The notes under the pieces were generated by a model. The model saw only the letters and a program-made list of their open reading frames with translations, did no database searches and had not been told where the DNA came from. A stretch of 34,515 bases of DNA from an uncultured Dialister sp. (lineage in GTDB: Bacteria; Bacillota; Negativicutes; Veillonellales; Dialisteraceae), in the NCBI GenBank assembly GCA_900543165.1, contig UQQQ01000021.1, forward strand, positions 1 through 34,515. The letters run 5' to 3'. Shown piece by piece: positions 22,810-31,102 of the stretch (position 1 is its first letter; every line of letters begins with the position of its first letter). The position numbers were made by a program, and so were the translations under genes.

Positions 22810-23010
22810 GGTGGATGATGTACACTGAAAAATGGAGATCTTTACGATCTTCTGCCGAAGGAGTAACACTATCAGGCGTTCAGTAAGAACACGAAACTGT
22901 GTACGGACACGACTCTGGAGAAGCTCGCTGAAAAGATGCGAGGGCCGAAGGTGTTAAAGGATTTCACCCGTAGAAATCCTGAATCTCTCAGGCAAAAGGA
23001 CAGGGCTGGC
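22810..23010 (+). promoter_or_regulatory. Tandem glycine riboswitch 3
   Basis: P1 of aptamer I is GTACAC (22820) with GTGTAC (22899), and the core is GCCGAAGGAGTAAC from 22854. Aptamer II has GCCGAAGGTGTTAA and CTCTCAGGCAAAAGGAC, ending CAGGGCTGGC at 23001-23010. GCTGGC (23005-23010) is complementary to GCCAGC (23049-23054) in the terminator. The sequence before and within it (GTACACTGAAAAA, ATCAGGCGTTCA) shows it is the sister of riboswitch 2. Confidence 0.93.
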
Positions 23011-23046
23011 ACTTGGGTAACTCCCTTGTTTTCATGAACCATGAAT

Positions 23047-23097
23047 TCGCCAGCTTCAGTCTTTTTCGAATATAAGACTGAGTGCGGCGATTTTTTG
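23047..23097 (+). terminator. Riboswitch 3 expression-platform terminator
   Basis: TCGCC-AGC-TTCAGTCTT ... AAGACTGA-GTGC-GGCGA with a TTTTTTG tail. The 5' arm overlaps the sequence complementary to the aptamer II end. Confidence 0.85.
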
Positions 23098-23144
23098 TTT
23101 CTTATAACAATAAGAACAGTTACGGGAACAAGGGGGATTTTACA

Positions 23145-24596
23145 ATGGATATGGTGCAAATCAATCAACTTGTCGGTGAGCTTGACAGCTTCGTATGGGG
23201 GCCTGTCATGCTGTGTCTTCTGGTCGGTACGGGTGTTTACATGACACTGAAGCTGCGTTTTCTGACTTGGAGAAATCTGCCATACGCATTAAAGACGATC
23301 TTTTCGAAGAAGTCCCGCACGACTCAGGTCGGGAGCGGCGACGTTTCTCCTTTCTCTGCGCTGATGACGGCGCTTGCTGCGACCATCGGCACAGGTAATA
23401 TCGTCGGCGTCGCGACGGCGATGTTCGCCGGCGGCCCTGGCGCTTTGGTCTGGATGTGGATCTCCGCATGCTTCGGCCTTACGACCAAGTTCTCTGAATG
23501 TATGCTCGGCTTCAAGTTCCGTGAAGTGAATGCCAAGGGGGAAATGAAGGGCGGCCCGATGTTCACCATGAAGAACGGCTTCAAAAACAAAAAAGCCGGC
23601 CTCTTCCTTGGGACTGCTTTCGCTCTCTTCGCTGTCCTTGCTTCCTTCGGTATCGGCAACATGACGCAGGCGAATTCGATTTCCACTGCGATCCACACCA
23701 CTTTCGGCGTATCGAATGAAATCGTGGGCGCCGTCCTGACTGTCATGACACTCGCTGTCATCGTCGGCGGTATCACTTCGATTTCCAGGGTTTCTTCCGT
23801 TGTCGTTCCCGGCATGGCTGTCTTCTACATCCTGGCTGGCCTCGCCTGCATCGTTCTGAACATCGAAAACATTCCGCATGGTCTCTACCTCATCCTGATG
23901 ATGGCTTTCGATCCGACTGCTGTCGAAGGCGGCGTCGTCGGTACCATCACCGTTTCCGTCATGAATGCGATGCGCTATGGCGTAGCGCGCGGCTGCTTCT
24001 CCAATGAAGCCGGCCTTGGCTCGGCAGCGATTTCCGCCGCAGCTTCCACCACGGATCATCCGGCTAGACAGGGCTACATCTCCATGACCGGTACCTTCAT
24101 CGATACCATCGTAGTCTGCTCCATCACCGGTCTTACCATCGCATCCTCCGGCGTGCTCGGCATGGTCGGCGCGGATGGCAAGCCGCTCACCGGCGTAGCG
24201 CTCACCATGGCAGCATTTTCTTCCAATATCGGTGTCATTGGTTCTTACATCGTTTCCATCGGCATCATCCTCTTCGCTTACTCCACCATCCTTGGCTGGG
24301 AATACAATGGTGAAAAGGCTTGGGAATATCTCTTCGGTACCCATAAGTACAACATCATTTACCGCGTTGTCTTCTCTCTGGTCGTTTATGTCGGCGCGAC
24401 CCAGACCCTCGATCTGGTTTGGAACCTCTCTGATATCGCGAATGCCCTCATGGCGATCCCGAACCTGATCTCCATCCTCGTCCTGGCTCCGGTCATCAAG
24501 GAAGAAGTCTTCTCCTTCCAGGCTGTGATCGAAAAGGAAAAGGCAGCGGCTCGCAAGGAAGCTCTTGCGGAAGCAGAAGAAGCACAGAAGATCTGA
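23145..24596 (+). CDS. AGCS-family amino acid:cation symporter 3 (alanine/glycine type)
   Basis: This 483-residue protein is the close paralogue of copy 2. Both share the MDM start, TWRNLPYA, GDVSPFSALMTALAATIGTGNIVGVATA (signature at 82-92), AFSSNIG/AFSTNIG and YNGEKAWEYLFGTHKYN. The C-terminal tail is rich in Ala, Glu and Lys. The start follows AAGGGGG; the frame upstream reads through the terminator. The divergence from copy 2 is mostly conservative, so the two probably have similar substrates but could differ in affinity. Confidence 0.95.
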   Translation: MDMVQINQLVGELDSFVWGPVMLCLLVGTGVYMTLKLRFLTWRNLPYALKTIFSKKSRTTQVGSGDVSPFSALMTALAATIGTGNIVGVATAMFAGGPGALVWMWISACFGLTTKFSECMLGFKFREVNAKGEMKGGPMFTMKNGFKNKKAGLFLGTAFALFAVLASFGIGNMTQANSISTAIHTTFGVSNEIVGAVLTVMTLAVIVGGITSISRVSSVVVPGMAVFYILAGLACIVLNIENIPHGLYLILMMAFDPTAVEGGVVGTITVSVMNAMRYGVARGCFSNEAGLGSAAISAAASTTDHPARQGYISMTGTFIDTIVVCSITGLTIASSGVLGMVGADGKPLTGVALTMAAFSSNIGVIGSYIVSIGIILFAYSTILGWEYNGEKAWEYLFGTHKYNIIYRVVFSLVVYVGATQTLDLVWNLSDIANALMAIPNLISILVLAPVIKEEVFSFQAVIEKEKAAARKEALAEAEEAQKI

Positions 24597-24649
24597 TGCT
24601 TATATATAAGGTATAAAATAAATATAGTGAAATCCCTCGGGAATGAGCG

Positions 24650-24682
24650 AGCAGCTGCCGTCAGGCGGCTGCTCCTTTTTTG
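24650..24682 (+). terminator. Terminator of AGCS copy 3
   Basis: AGCAGCTGCC-GTCA-GGCGGCTGCT with a CCTTTTTTG tail. Confidence 0.9.
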
Positions 24683-24689
24683 ATTCAGC

Positions 24690-24955
24690 TCTTCCGTAGG
24701 AGCAAATCAGGCGATTTTTTGACGCAGGAGAGAAGATAGGGGGGCGTTCTGGTCACTCTCACCCCCAGCCATGATAAGCGTATACGTCAACGATCGCAAG
24801 CGTACATATCAATAAACAAATATTTATAAAAAGTAAAAAATATAGGGAAATTGCAAAAATTATATAGTTTATAATATAAGAGGGGAGAATCATATGATTT
24901 ATTAACTATAAGATTTCAAATTATATAAAAATGTATAGATGATTCAATAAATCTA
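24690..24955. other. A/T-rich intergenic region before the glutamate carrier
   Basis: No gene and none of the common repeat modules. After a G/C-rich first part the sequence becomes very A/T-rich (about 24810-24955), with several TATAAT-like words (for example 24870-24875). It may hold upstream promoter or regulator sites. An RBS-like AGGGGAG before ATG 24895 opens only a three-codon frame. Confidence 0.4.
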
Positions 24956-24985
24956 TTGGTTATTCAGCATGGGCGCGCCTATAAT
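24956..24985 (+). promoter_or_regulatory. Promoter of the dicarboxylate/amino-acid carrier
   Basis: TTGGTT and TATAAT with an 18-bp spacer, about 70 bp before the start codon. Confidence 0.5.
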
Positions 24986-25056
24986 GAAGTCATTCAATTT
25001 TAAAGGTCAGGGCAATGGCGTCCGTGGGGCTGCCGCTCTGGTGCAGGAGGGAAGAA

Positions 25057-26262
25057 ATGAATCTGTCTATTCAAATTTTCCTGTCATTGGTTTTATCCGT
25101 AGTGATAGGGCTGATGCTGGGAGAGGGTGCGGCGGCTCCTGTCAAGATGTGGATCGCTCCGATCGGCACCATGTTTATCAATCTGATCAAAATGATGATC
25201 GTTCCGGTGGTTTTCTGTTCTCTCATCGTGGGCATGACGTCCATGGGGGATATGAAGAAGCTGGGGCGCATCGGGGTGAAGACACTCGTCATTTACATGG
25301 TGACGACAGCGATCGCGATCGTGATCGGCTTTGCCGTCGCTATGGCGATCGAGCCGGGCATCGGCATGGCTCTGCCGACGGCAGAAGCGCCGAAGGTGAA
25401 GGAAGCGCCGTCAATCATGCAGGTCTTTGTCGCGATGATCCCGTCGAATCCGATCGCTTCCATGGCGAAGGCGGACATCCTTCCGATCATTATCTTTGCG
25501 CTCTTCACCGGGGCGGGTATCATTTCCGTCGGAGGAAAGCGTGCGGAAATCCTGATTTCCTTCTTCGATGCGATGGCTGAGGTGTGCTACAAGATCATCG
25601 CCATGATCATGCGTCTTGCACCGATCGGCGTTTTCTGCCTGCTGCTTCCGGTCGTCGTCATGAATGGCCCGAAGGTGCTGCTTCCGCTCTTATCGGTCAT
25701 CCTCTGTATGGCGATCGGCTGCTGCATCCATGCCATCGGCGTATACTCGACGCTTGCCGGTGTCTCTGCACACATGAGCCCGCTCACATTCTTCCGCGGC
25801 ATGTCGGAAGCGATGGCGATCGGCTTCACCACCTGCTCTTCTGCCGGTACGCTTCCTGTCAATATGAGAAATATCCAGACGAAGCTAGGAGTCAAGAGAG
25901 ATATCGCTTCTTTCGTCCTTCCGCTGGGCGCGACCATCAATATGGATGGTACGGCTCTTTACATGGGCGTTTGCTCCCTTTTCATCGCGAATGTCTTCGG
26001 CATCCCGCTGACCTTTGATCAGATGTTGATGATCGTCCTGACCGGGACACTGGCTTCCATCGGTACCGCAGGCGTACCAGGCGCTGGCCTCATCATGCTG
26101 GCGATGGTCCTGCAGTCTGTCGGTCTGCCGCTCGAAGGACTGGCTCTGGTAGCCGGCATCGACCGCGTGCTTGACATGTTCCGTACCTGCCTCAATATCA
26201 CAGGCGATGCTGCGGTAGCGGTAGCTGTCAATGCGACAGAAAAAGATACGGAAATGGAATAA
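25057..26262 (+). CDS. DAACS-family glutamate/aspartate:cation symporter
   Basis: This 401-residue protein of the glutamate transporter (GltP/GltPh) fold has the hairpin-1 motif SSAGTLP at 261-267 and NMDGT at 295-299. It also has hairpin-2 GVPGAG (339-344) and the helix-8 signature DMFRTCLNITGD. Arg376 in that signature is the residue that binds the side-chain carboxylate in acidic-amino-acid carriers, so glutamate, aspartate or a C4-dicarboxylate is the likely substrate, with Na+ or H+. The start at 25057 follows GGAGGG; an in-frame ATG at 25015 would add 14 residues without membrane character. It has no riboswitch of its own, although it sits between two glycine-riboswitch units. Confidence 0.93.
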   Translation: MNLSIQIFLSLVLSVVIGLMLGEGAAAPVKMWIAPIGTMFINLIKMMIVPVVFCSLIVGMTSMGDMKKLGRIGVKTLVIYMVTTAIAIVIGFAVAMAIEPGIGMALPTAEAPKVKEAPSIMQVFVAMIPSNPIASMAKADILPIIIFALFTGAGIISVGGKRAEILISFFDAMAEVCYKIIAMIMRLAPIGVFCLLLPVVVMNGPKVLLPLLSVILCMAIGCCIHAIGVYSTLAGVSAHMSPLTFFRGMSEAMAIGFTTCSSAGTLPVNMRNIQTKLGVKRDIASFVLPLGATINMDGTALYMGVCSLFIANVFGIPLTFDQMLMIVLTGTLASIGTAGVPGAGLIMLAMVLQSVGLPLEGLALVAGIDRVLDMFRTCLNITGDAAVAVAVNATEKDTEME

Positions 26263-26274
26263 GAGGATTTAGGG

Positions 26275-26452
26275 CTATCCCGTAGGGGGTGCCACCTTTG
26301 GTTCCGTTTGAAAGCCTTTCTTGAATGAGAAATGAGAAATTAGAAATGAGAAATGGTGGTGCGGCGCATAAAAACAGAAGCGCCGCGGAGTATAAATAAG
26401 GCGATGCTCGAAGATGGCATTTAAGTCGCCAGCCACCAGTCACTAGTCACCC
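26275..26452 (-). repeat. Composite intergenic repeat, inverted full copy
   Basis: In inverted order: distal module (GGGCTATCCCGTAGGGGGTGCC), A/T spacer (gagaaatgagaaattagaaat), GC hairpin (GCGGCGCATAAAAACAGAAGCGCCGC as arms and loop), 'gcgatgctcgaagatggcattt' link and heptamer tract (CCAGCCACCAGTCACTAG). Confidence 0.8.
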
Positions 26453-26477
26453 AAACACACAACAACTCTATACTGAC

Positions 26478-26656
26478 TTGGATGATCCATGGGGAAAAAG
26501 ACCGAGGGTGATGCCCGAGGCTGCCGAAGGAGTAACACTATCAGGTGTTTAGTGAACACGAAACTCCATGGGGACAGATCTCTGGAGATCTCTTCAATGA
26601 GAGCCGAAGGGGCATAGGCGGAAACGCTGTAATCTCTCAGGCCAAAGGACAGAGCC
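26478..26656 (+). promoter_or_regulatory. Tandem glycine riboswitch 4
   Basis: Aptamer I has GCCGAAGGAGTAAC from 26523. Aptamer II has GCCGAAGG at 26603 and CTCTCAGGCCAAAGGAC at 26634-26650, with one base changed from the usual GGCAAAAGGAC. P1 of aptamer II is CTCTG/CAGAG. ACAGAGCCG at its 3' end pairs with CGGTTCTGT in the terminator's 5' arm (one G-U). TATACT at 26469-26474 is a possible -10 box; no good -35 was seen. Confidence 0.92.
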
Positions 26657-26680
26657 GATTTCATGAGGAAAGCTCATGAT

Positions 26681-26720
26681 GCCGGTTCTGTCTTTTTATT
26701 TGATACAGAACCGGCTTTTT
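26681..26720 (+). terminator. Riboswitch 4 expression-platform terminator
   Basis: GCCGGTTCTGT ... ACAGAACCGGC with a TTTTT tail: an 11-bp perfect stem. Confidence 0.9.
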
Positions 26721-26843
26721 GGGTTCACAGGTGACTTTTAGGCGGATCACTCGTCGTTTGCAGCGGTGGGTTCAGATGATGCAGTATACCAGTCATCAGT
26801 CACATCAATTATTTCGTAGAAAAGTAAAATGGGAGGAAACATT

Positions 26844-28235
26844 ATGACTGAATTATTGAACCAGATCGACGGGCTCGTGTGGGGCCCGTGGCTCCTGGTG
26901 CTTCTTGTCGGCACCGGGGTACTCCTGACGTGCAGGCTTTCGCTCCTGCAGGTATTGAAGCTGCCGCGTGCGCTGAAGCTGATTTTCTTCGCGCGGAACA
27001 AAGGCGATGGCGACATCGATAGCTTCAAAGCGCTCTGCACAGCGCTCGCTGCGACGGTCGGAACGGGAAATATCGTCGGCGTCGCGACGGCGATCAAGCT
27101 CGGCGGCCCGGGCGCGCTCTTCTGGATGTGGCTTGCCGCTTTCTTCGGCATGGCGACCAAGTATGCGGAAGGGTGCCTCGCGGTCAAGTATAGAGGCGTG
27201 GATGACCAGGGCAATATTTCCGGCGGCCCGATGTACTACATCGAAATGGGCCTTGGTAAGAAATGGAAACCGCTCGCTGTCGCTTTCTCTATCTTCGGCA
27301 TCATGACAGCCATGCTCGGCAGTGGTACGACCACGCAGATGAATGCGATCACGGCTTCCGTGCAGGCAGGGTTCGGGATTTCTACCTACATCACCTGCGC
27401 CGTCATCACGGTCCTTGTCGCGATCATCACCTTTGGCGGTTTGAAATCGATCTCCAAGACAGCCTCCAAGATCGTCCCGGCGATGGCAGTCGTTTATTTC
27501 ATCGTCACTGTGATTTTCCTCGGTCTCAATGCGGGTGAACTGCCGCATGCGATCGCTCTTGTCATCGACGGGGCTTTCAATGGCACCGCAGCGGCCGGCG
27601 GCTTCGCTGGCGCCGGCGTCATGCTCGTCCTTCGAAGCGGTATCGCCCGCGGCCTGTACTCGAATGAATCCGGTCTCGGCTCTGCGCCGATCGTAGCGGC
27701 TGCCGCAAAGACCAAGTGGCCAGCCGAGCAGGGGCTGATTTCCATGACGGGCACCTTCATTGATACCATCATCATCTGCACCATGACCGGTCTCACCATC
27801 ATCGTGTCCGGCCAGTGGCTGGGAGAACTCAATGGTGCGGAACTCACGCAGGCAGCTTTTGCGACCACCTACGGCGCTTTCGCTCCCTTCCTGCTGACGG
27901 TGTCCCTCACGCTCTTTGCTTTCACCACTATCATCGGCTGGAACTACTATGGTGAACGCTGCTGGGAATACCTCTTCGGCACGAAGACCATCCCTGTGTA
28001 TCGCGTGTGCTACATCGCCGTGCTGGCTTCTGCAGTCTTCCTGAAGCTCGAAGCCATCTGGGCGCTGGCTGATATTGTAAACGGCCTCATGGCCGTTCCA
28101 AACCTCATCGCGCTCTTAGGGCTCTCGGGCGTCATCGTCTCGGAGACGAAGAAATACTTCGGACATCTTGAGATCCGCGATGCCAGACTCGCTGCGTATA
28201 AGGAACGCCGCATCGGGAAAAAGGTGGAAGGATAA
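26844..28235 (+). CDS. AGCS-family amino acid:cation symporter 4 (alanine/glycine type)
   Basis: This 463-residue protein is the sister of copy 1, with GDGDIDSFKALCTALAATVGTGNIVGVATA (signature from 73), KYAEGCLAVKYRG, NESGLGSAPIVAAAAKTKWPAEQG and a shared end LADIVNGLMAVPNLIALLGLSGV. The start at 26844 follows GGGAGG; a start five codons earlier falls on the ribosome site. The tail is short and basic. Separation of the sister genes (1 and 4 outside, 2 and 3 inside) suggests duplication of units followed by insertion of other genes. Confidence 0.95.
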   Translation: MTELLNQIDGLVWGPWLLVLLVGTGVLLTCRLSLLQVLKLPRALKLIFFARNKGDGDIDSFKALCTALAATVGTGNIVGVATAIKLGGPGALFWMWLAAFFGMATKYAEGCLAVKYRGVDDQGNISGGPMYYIEMGLGKKWKPLAVAFSIFGIMTAMLGSGTTTQMNAITASVQAGFGISTYITCAVITVLVAIITFGGLKSISKTASKIVPAMAVVYFIVTVIFLGLNAGELPHAIALVIDGAFNGTAAAGGFAGAGVMLVLRSGIARGLYSNESGLGSAPIVAAAAKTKWPAEQGLISMTGTFIDTIIICTMTGLTIIVSGQWLGELNGAELTQAAFATTYGAFAPFLLTVSLTLFAFTTIIGWNYYGERCWEYLFGTKTIPVYRVCYIAVLASAVFLKLEAIWALADIVNGLMAVPNLIALLGLSGVIVSETKKYFGHLEIRDARLAAYKERRIGKKVEG

Positions 28236-28248
28236 ATTGCGGGAAAAT

Positions 28249-28278
28249 TCCGCCGGAGTCACTCCGGCGGGATTTTGT
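28249..28278 (+). terminator. Terminator of AGCS copy 4
   Basis: CCGCCGGAG-TCA-CTCCGGCGG followed by GATTTTGTA. Confidence 0.85.
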
Positions 28279-28284
28279 ATTGGG

Positions 28285-28580
28285 GAGGTAAGGGTTCAGG
28301 GTTCAGGGGTGAGGCGGCGCATTTCGTCATCCTGAGCGGAGAAAAACGTCGTATGTAAAAAAGGCTTATCTGAAATAGGAGAACTAAGTCGAAGGATCTA
28401 AGCACCGTGGAGTACAAATAGTGGCGATGTCCGAAATCTCTTGCTGGCAGACTTCCCTCGCATCGCAGCCTTCCCCTCGAGGGGAAGGTGCCCCGAAGGG
28501 GCGGATAGGGCACAGGCGGGATGAAAGACAGCTGAGGAAAGCGGAGAGGTGCGCGGCACATGTGGGGGGGAAGCGCGAGT
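28285..28580. repeat. Repeat-filled region after AGCS copy 4
   Basis: No gene. It has GGGTTCAGGGTTCAGG units, a 'gtcatcctgagcggag...gtcgaaggatct' block (28325-28402), a 'gcgatgtccgaaatc' link and the palindromic module GCCTTCCCCTCGAGGGGAAGG with its tail (28468-28535), nearly identical to 2874-2942 and 33209-33275. Confidence 0.75.
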
Positions 28581-28749
28581 CCTAGGGAAACGCTGATTCA
28601 ATCGCAGAGTCGGATTTCATATGGATTTTTATACATAGCTTCGTCATCATCTTCCTTAAATAGCTCGCTATTCGCGTCAGATGATTCCTTGCTCTGTACA
28701 AAAATCCAAGAATGAAATCTGACAACGATTGAATCAGTGTTTCCCTAGG
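28581..28749. mobile_element. MITE-like element, full 169-bp copy
   Basis: It begins CCTAGGGAAACGCTGATT and ends with its inverted partner (AATCAGTGTTTCCCTAGG). The terminal inverted repeats extend about 50 bp with few mismatches and enclose a centre with no coding frame. It has inserted between repeat modules, since both flanks belong to the same 'atttctcgcttcgctcggaatgac' type of block. No transposase is in the window. Confidence 0.85.
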
Positions 28750-28862
28750 CCGCGAATGACAAAGATTTCTCGCTTCGCTCGGAATGACGATACGAGAATA
28801 CCGCATCACCCACCATCTTAGGGCATTGCCCTATTTATACTTGCGGCGAAGCCGCCACCCCG
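28750..28862. repeat. Composite repeat remnants downstream of the MITE
   Basis: An 'aaagatttctcgcttcgctcggaatgacgatacgagaa' block is followed by 'ttagggcattgccctatttatac' and a GCGGCGAAGCCGCC hairpin, then GAACCC units. Confidence 0.65.
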
Positions 28863-28951
28863 AACCCTCCCTCCTTGACCGCTACCCAAAACTACGCTAC
28901 AATAAGTAGTCATGGAAATTCGTAGAAGCTCTTAGAAAAGGCGGCTTTCTA

Positions 28952-28960
28952 TGATATAAT
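28952..28960 (+). promoter_or_regulatory. Extended -10 element of the DUF1934-argS operon
   Basis: TGATATAAT fits TGN-TATAAT and lies 40 bp before the DUF1934 start. No clear -35 is seen. Confidence 0.55.
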
Positions 28961-28999
28961 AAATAGGATTATAAATAGAACAAAGGGGGGCGGTCAGTC

Positions 29000-29452
29000 T
29001 TGGAAAAAAAGGTCATCATCAATGTCACTTCTCTTCAGCGGAATGAGGCGGGAAAGGATGAGAAAATCACCTTGGAAACGCCGGGCATCTACGGCGAGAA
29101 GGACGGCATGAAGTACGTTTCCTATGAGGAAACCAAGCTGGCCGGCATGGAAGGGACGACGACCACGCTGGAGATCCACAAAGACCACGTGCGTCTCATC
29201 CGAGACGGCAGCTTCCTGCAGGAGCAGGTCTACCGCATCGGAGAGAAGAATCACTCCCTGTACGAGACCCCGATGGGCACGATGGATATCTACGTCGTGA
29301 CGCGCGAGATCGAGGACTCGATCGAGGCGGGGAAGGGACGTATGCGCCTTTCCTATGATGTGGAGCTGAAAGGCCTGTTTAACCATTTGAATGAAATTAT
29401 TGTAGAAGTTCGGGAGGATCCGGAGGATTCATGGAAGTCAGAGAAGAACTGA
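29000..29452 (+). CDS. DUF1934-family protein (YwiB-like)
   Basis: This 150-residue cytoplasmic protein with a lipocalin-like beta-barrel fold (DUF1934) has alternating beta strands such as VIINVTSLQ, TTLEIHKDHVRLIRDG, YETPMGTMDIYVVTREIE and GRMRLSYDVEL. The function is unknown. The family lies upstream of argS in many Firmicutes, as here, which supports the call. It starts at a TTG nine bases after AAAGGGGGG; no ATG or GTG fits. The 3' end overlaps argS by 22 bp. Confidence 0.85.
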   Translation: MEKKVIINVTSLQRNEAGKDEKITLETPGIYGEKDGMKYVSYEETKLAGMEGTTTTLEIHKDHVRLIRDGSFLQEQVYRIGEKNHSLYETPMGTMDIYVVTREIEDSIEAGKGRMRLSYDVELKGLFNHLNEIIVEVREDPEDSWKSEKN

Positions 29453-31098
29453 AAGAAATCATTGAGAAAGCGAAAGAGGCAGCCATCGCTGCCGGTGAAC
29501 TGCCGGAGGGCGATTACGCGGCTGTGCAGCGTCTGGAGGTGCCGAAATCCAAGGAATTTGGCGATTATTCCACCAATGCGGCTATGCAGTGGGCGAGAAC
29601 GGCTCACAAAGCGCCGCGCATGATCGCGGAATCCATCGTGAAGCATCTGGATACGCCGCTGGTCACCCGGACGGAAATCGCAGGCGCGGGATTCATCAAT
29701 TTCTACCTTGCCGCCGATACCGTCTACAGCGAACTGAAGAATATTTTACAGGCCGGTCCGTCCTATGGGGATCTGCCGAAAAATAAGAAAGACCGCATCC
29801 TTGTCGAGTATGTCTCGGCGAATCCGACTGGCCTTCTCCACATCGGACACGCCAGAGGCGCTGCCTATGGTTCGGCGATGGTGAATCTGCTGCGCGCAGC
29901 CGGCTATGATGTACTGTCGGAATACTATGTGAATGATGCCGGCAACCAGATCGATCATCTGGCAGAATCCATCAATGCCCGCTATCTCCAGCTCTGCGGT
30001 CTCGACGCTGAGATCCCGGAAGACGGCTATCATGGACAGGACATCATCGATACAGCGAAGAATATCCTTGCCAAGGATGGCAAGAAGTACCTCGATATGG
30101 ATGAGAAAGAACGTCTGGAAATCTTCAAAGAGCTCGGTCTTCAGGAAAAGCTCGCAGACCTCAAGAAAGACCTTCACGAATTCCATGTCGACTTCGACAA
30201 CTGGTTCTCCGAAAGATCTCTCTATCCGGATCAGGTGAATGAAGCGCTTAAAGTCCTGAAGGACGAAGACAATATGTACGAGAAGAACGGCGCTCTCTGG
30301 CTCCGCACCACAAAGAACGGCGATGACAAGGACCGCGTGGTCATCCGCACGAATGGCGTGCCGACCTATTTCTGCTCCGATATCGCCTATGTAGGAAATA
30401 AGATCCGCCGTGGCTACAACAAGCTCATCGATATCTGGGGCGCTGACCACCATGGCTACATCATCCGTCTGAAGACAGCTATGAAATTTTTGGGCTACAA
30501 CCCGGATGATTTCGAAATCATGCTGCTCCAGATGGTGACACTTCTCCGCGATGGACAGCCGGTCAAGATGTCCAAGCGTACCGGACAGGCTGTATCGCTG
30601 CGCGAGCTGATGGGAGAAGTCGGCACTGATGCAGCGCGCTATTTCTTCTGCGCCCGCACACTGGACTCTCAGATGGACTTCGATATCGACCTGGCTAAGA
30701 AACAGTCCAGCGATAACCCTGTCTATTACATCCAGTATGCGAATGCCCGCATTCACAGCCTCTTCCGTCAGGCGAAGGAAGCCAAGGTCACTTGGGATCC
30801 TGCCTTCACCGGCGTCGACTTCACCTGCCTCAAAGAAGAATGTGAAATGGATCTGATCAAAAAGATGGAAAACTACCACCAGCTCATCGATGGAGCCGCG
30901 AAAGAAAGAGCTCCGCAGCGTATCGCCAAATATGCGTATGAGCTGGCAGCGCTCTTCCATCATTTCTATAGAGAATGCCGTATCCTTGGTGTAGACAGCG
31001 AAGTCACGCAGGCGCGCCTCGGCCTCATCACCGCCGTCCAGTACGTTCTGGTCCACGCCCTCACCATCTTAGGCATTACCGCTCCGGAAAAAATGTGA
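29431..31098 (+). CDS. argS: Arginyl-tRNA synthetase
   Basis: This class I synthetase charges tRNA-Arg with arginine. The 555 residues are the usual length. An N-terminal Add1 domain (about 1-115) precedes HIGH at 137-140 (GLLHIGHARGAA), then the Rossmann and connecting parts with VRTNGVPTYF-like (IRTNGVPTYFCSDIAY) and GADHHGYI. KMSK follows at 379-382, then the alpha-helical anticodon-binding DALR domain with RIAKYAYELAALFHHFYRECRILG. The start at 29431 follows CGGAGG inside DUF1934, so the two genes are translationally coupled. No clear terminator follows. Confidence 0.96.
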   Translation: MEVREELKEIIEKAKEAAIAAGELPEGDYAAVQRLEVPKSKEFGDYSTNAAMQWARTAHKAPRMIAESIVKHLDTPLVTRTEIAGAGFINFYLAADTVYSELKNILQAGPSYGDLPKNKKDRILVEYVSANPTGLLHIGHARGAAYGSAMVNLLRAAGYDVLSEYYVNDAGNQIDHLAESINARYLQLCGLDAEIPEDGYHGQDIIDTAKNILAKDGKKYLDMDEKERLEIFKELGLQEKLADLKKDLHEFHVDFDNWFSERSLYPDQVNEALKVLKDEDNMYEKNGALWLRTTKNGDDKDRVVIRTNGVPTYFCSDIAYVGNKIRRGYNKLIDIWGADHHGYIIRLKTAMKFLGYNPDDFEIMLLQMVTLLRDGQPVKMSKRTGQAVSLRELMGEVGTDAARYFFCARTLDSQMDFDIDLAKKQSSDNPVYYIQYANARIHSLFRQAKEAKVTWDPAFTGVDFTCLKEECEMDLIKKMENYHQLIDGAAKERAPQRIAKYAYELAALFHHFYRECRILGVDSEVTQARLGLITAVQYVLVHALTILGITAPEKM

Positions 31099-31102
31099 TA
31101 AA

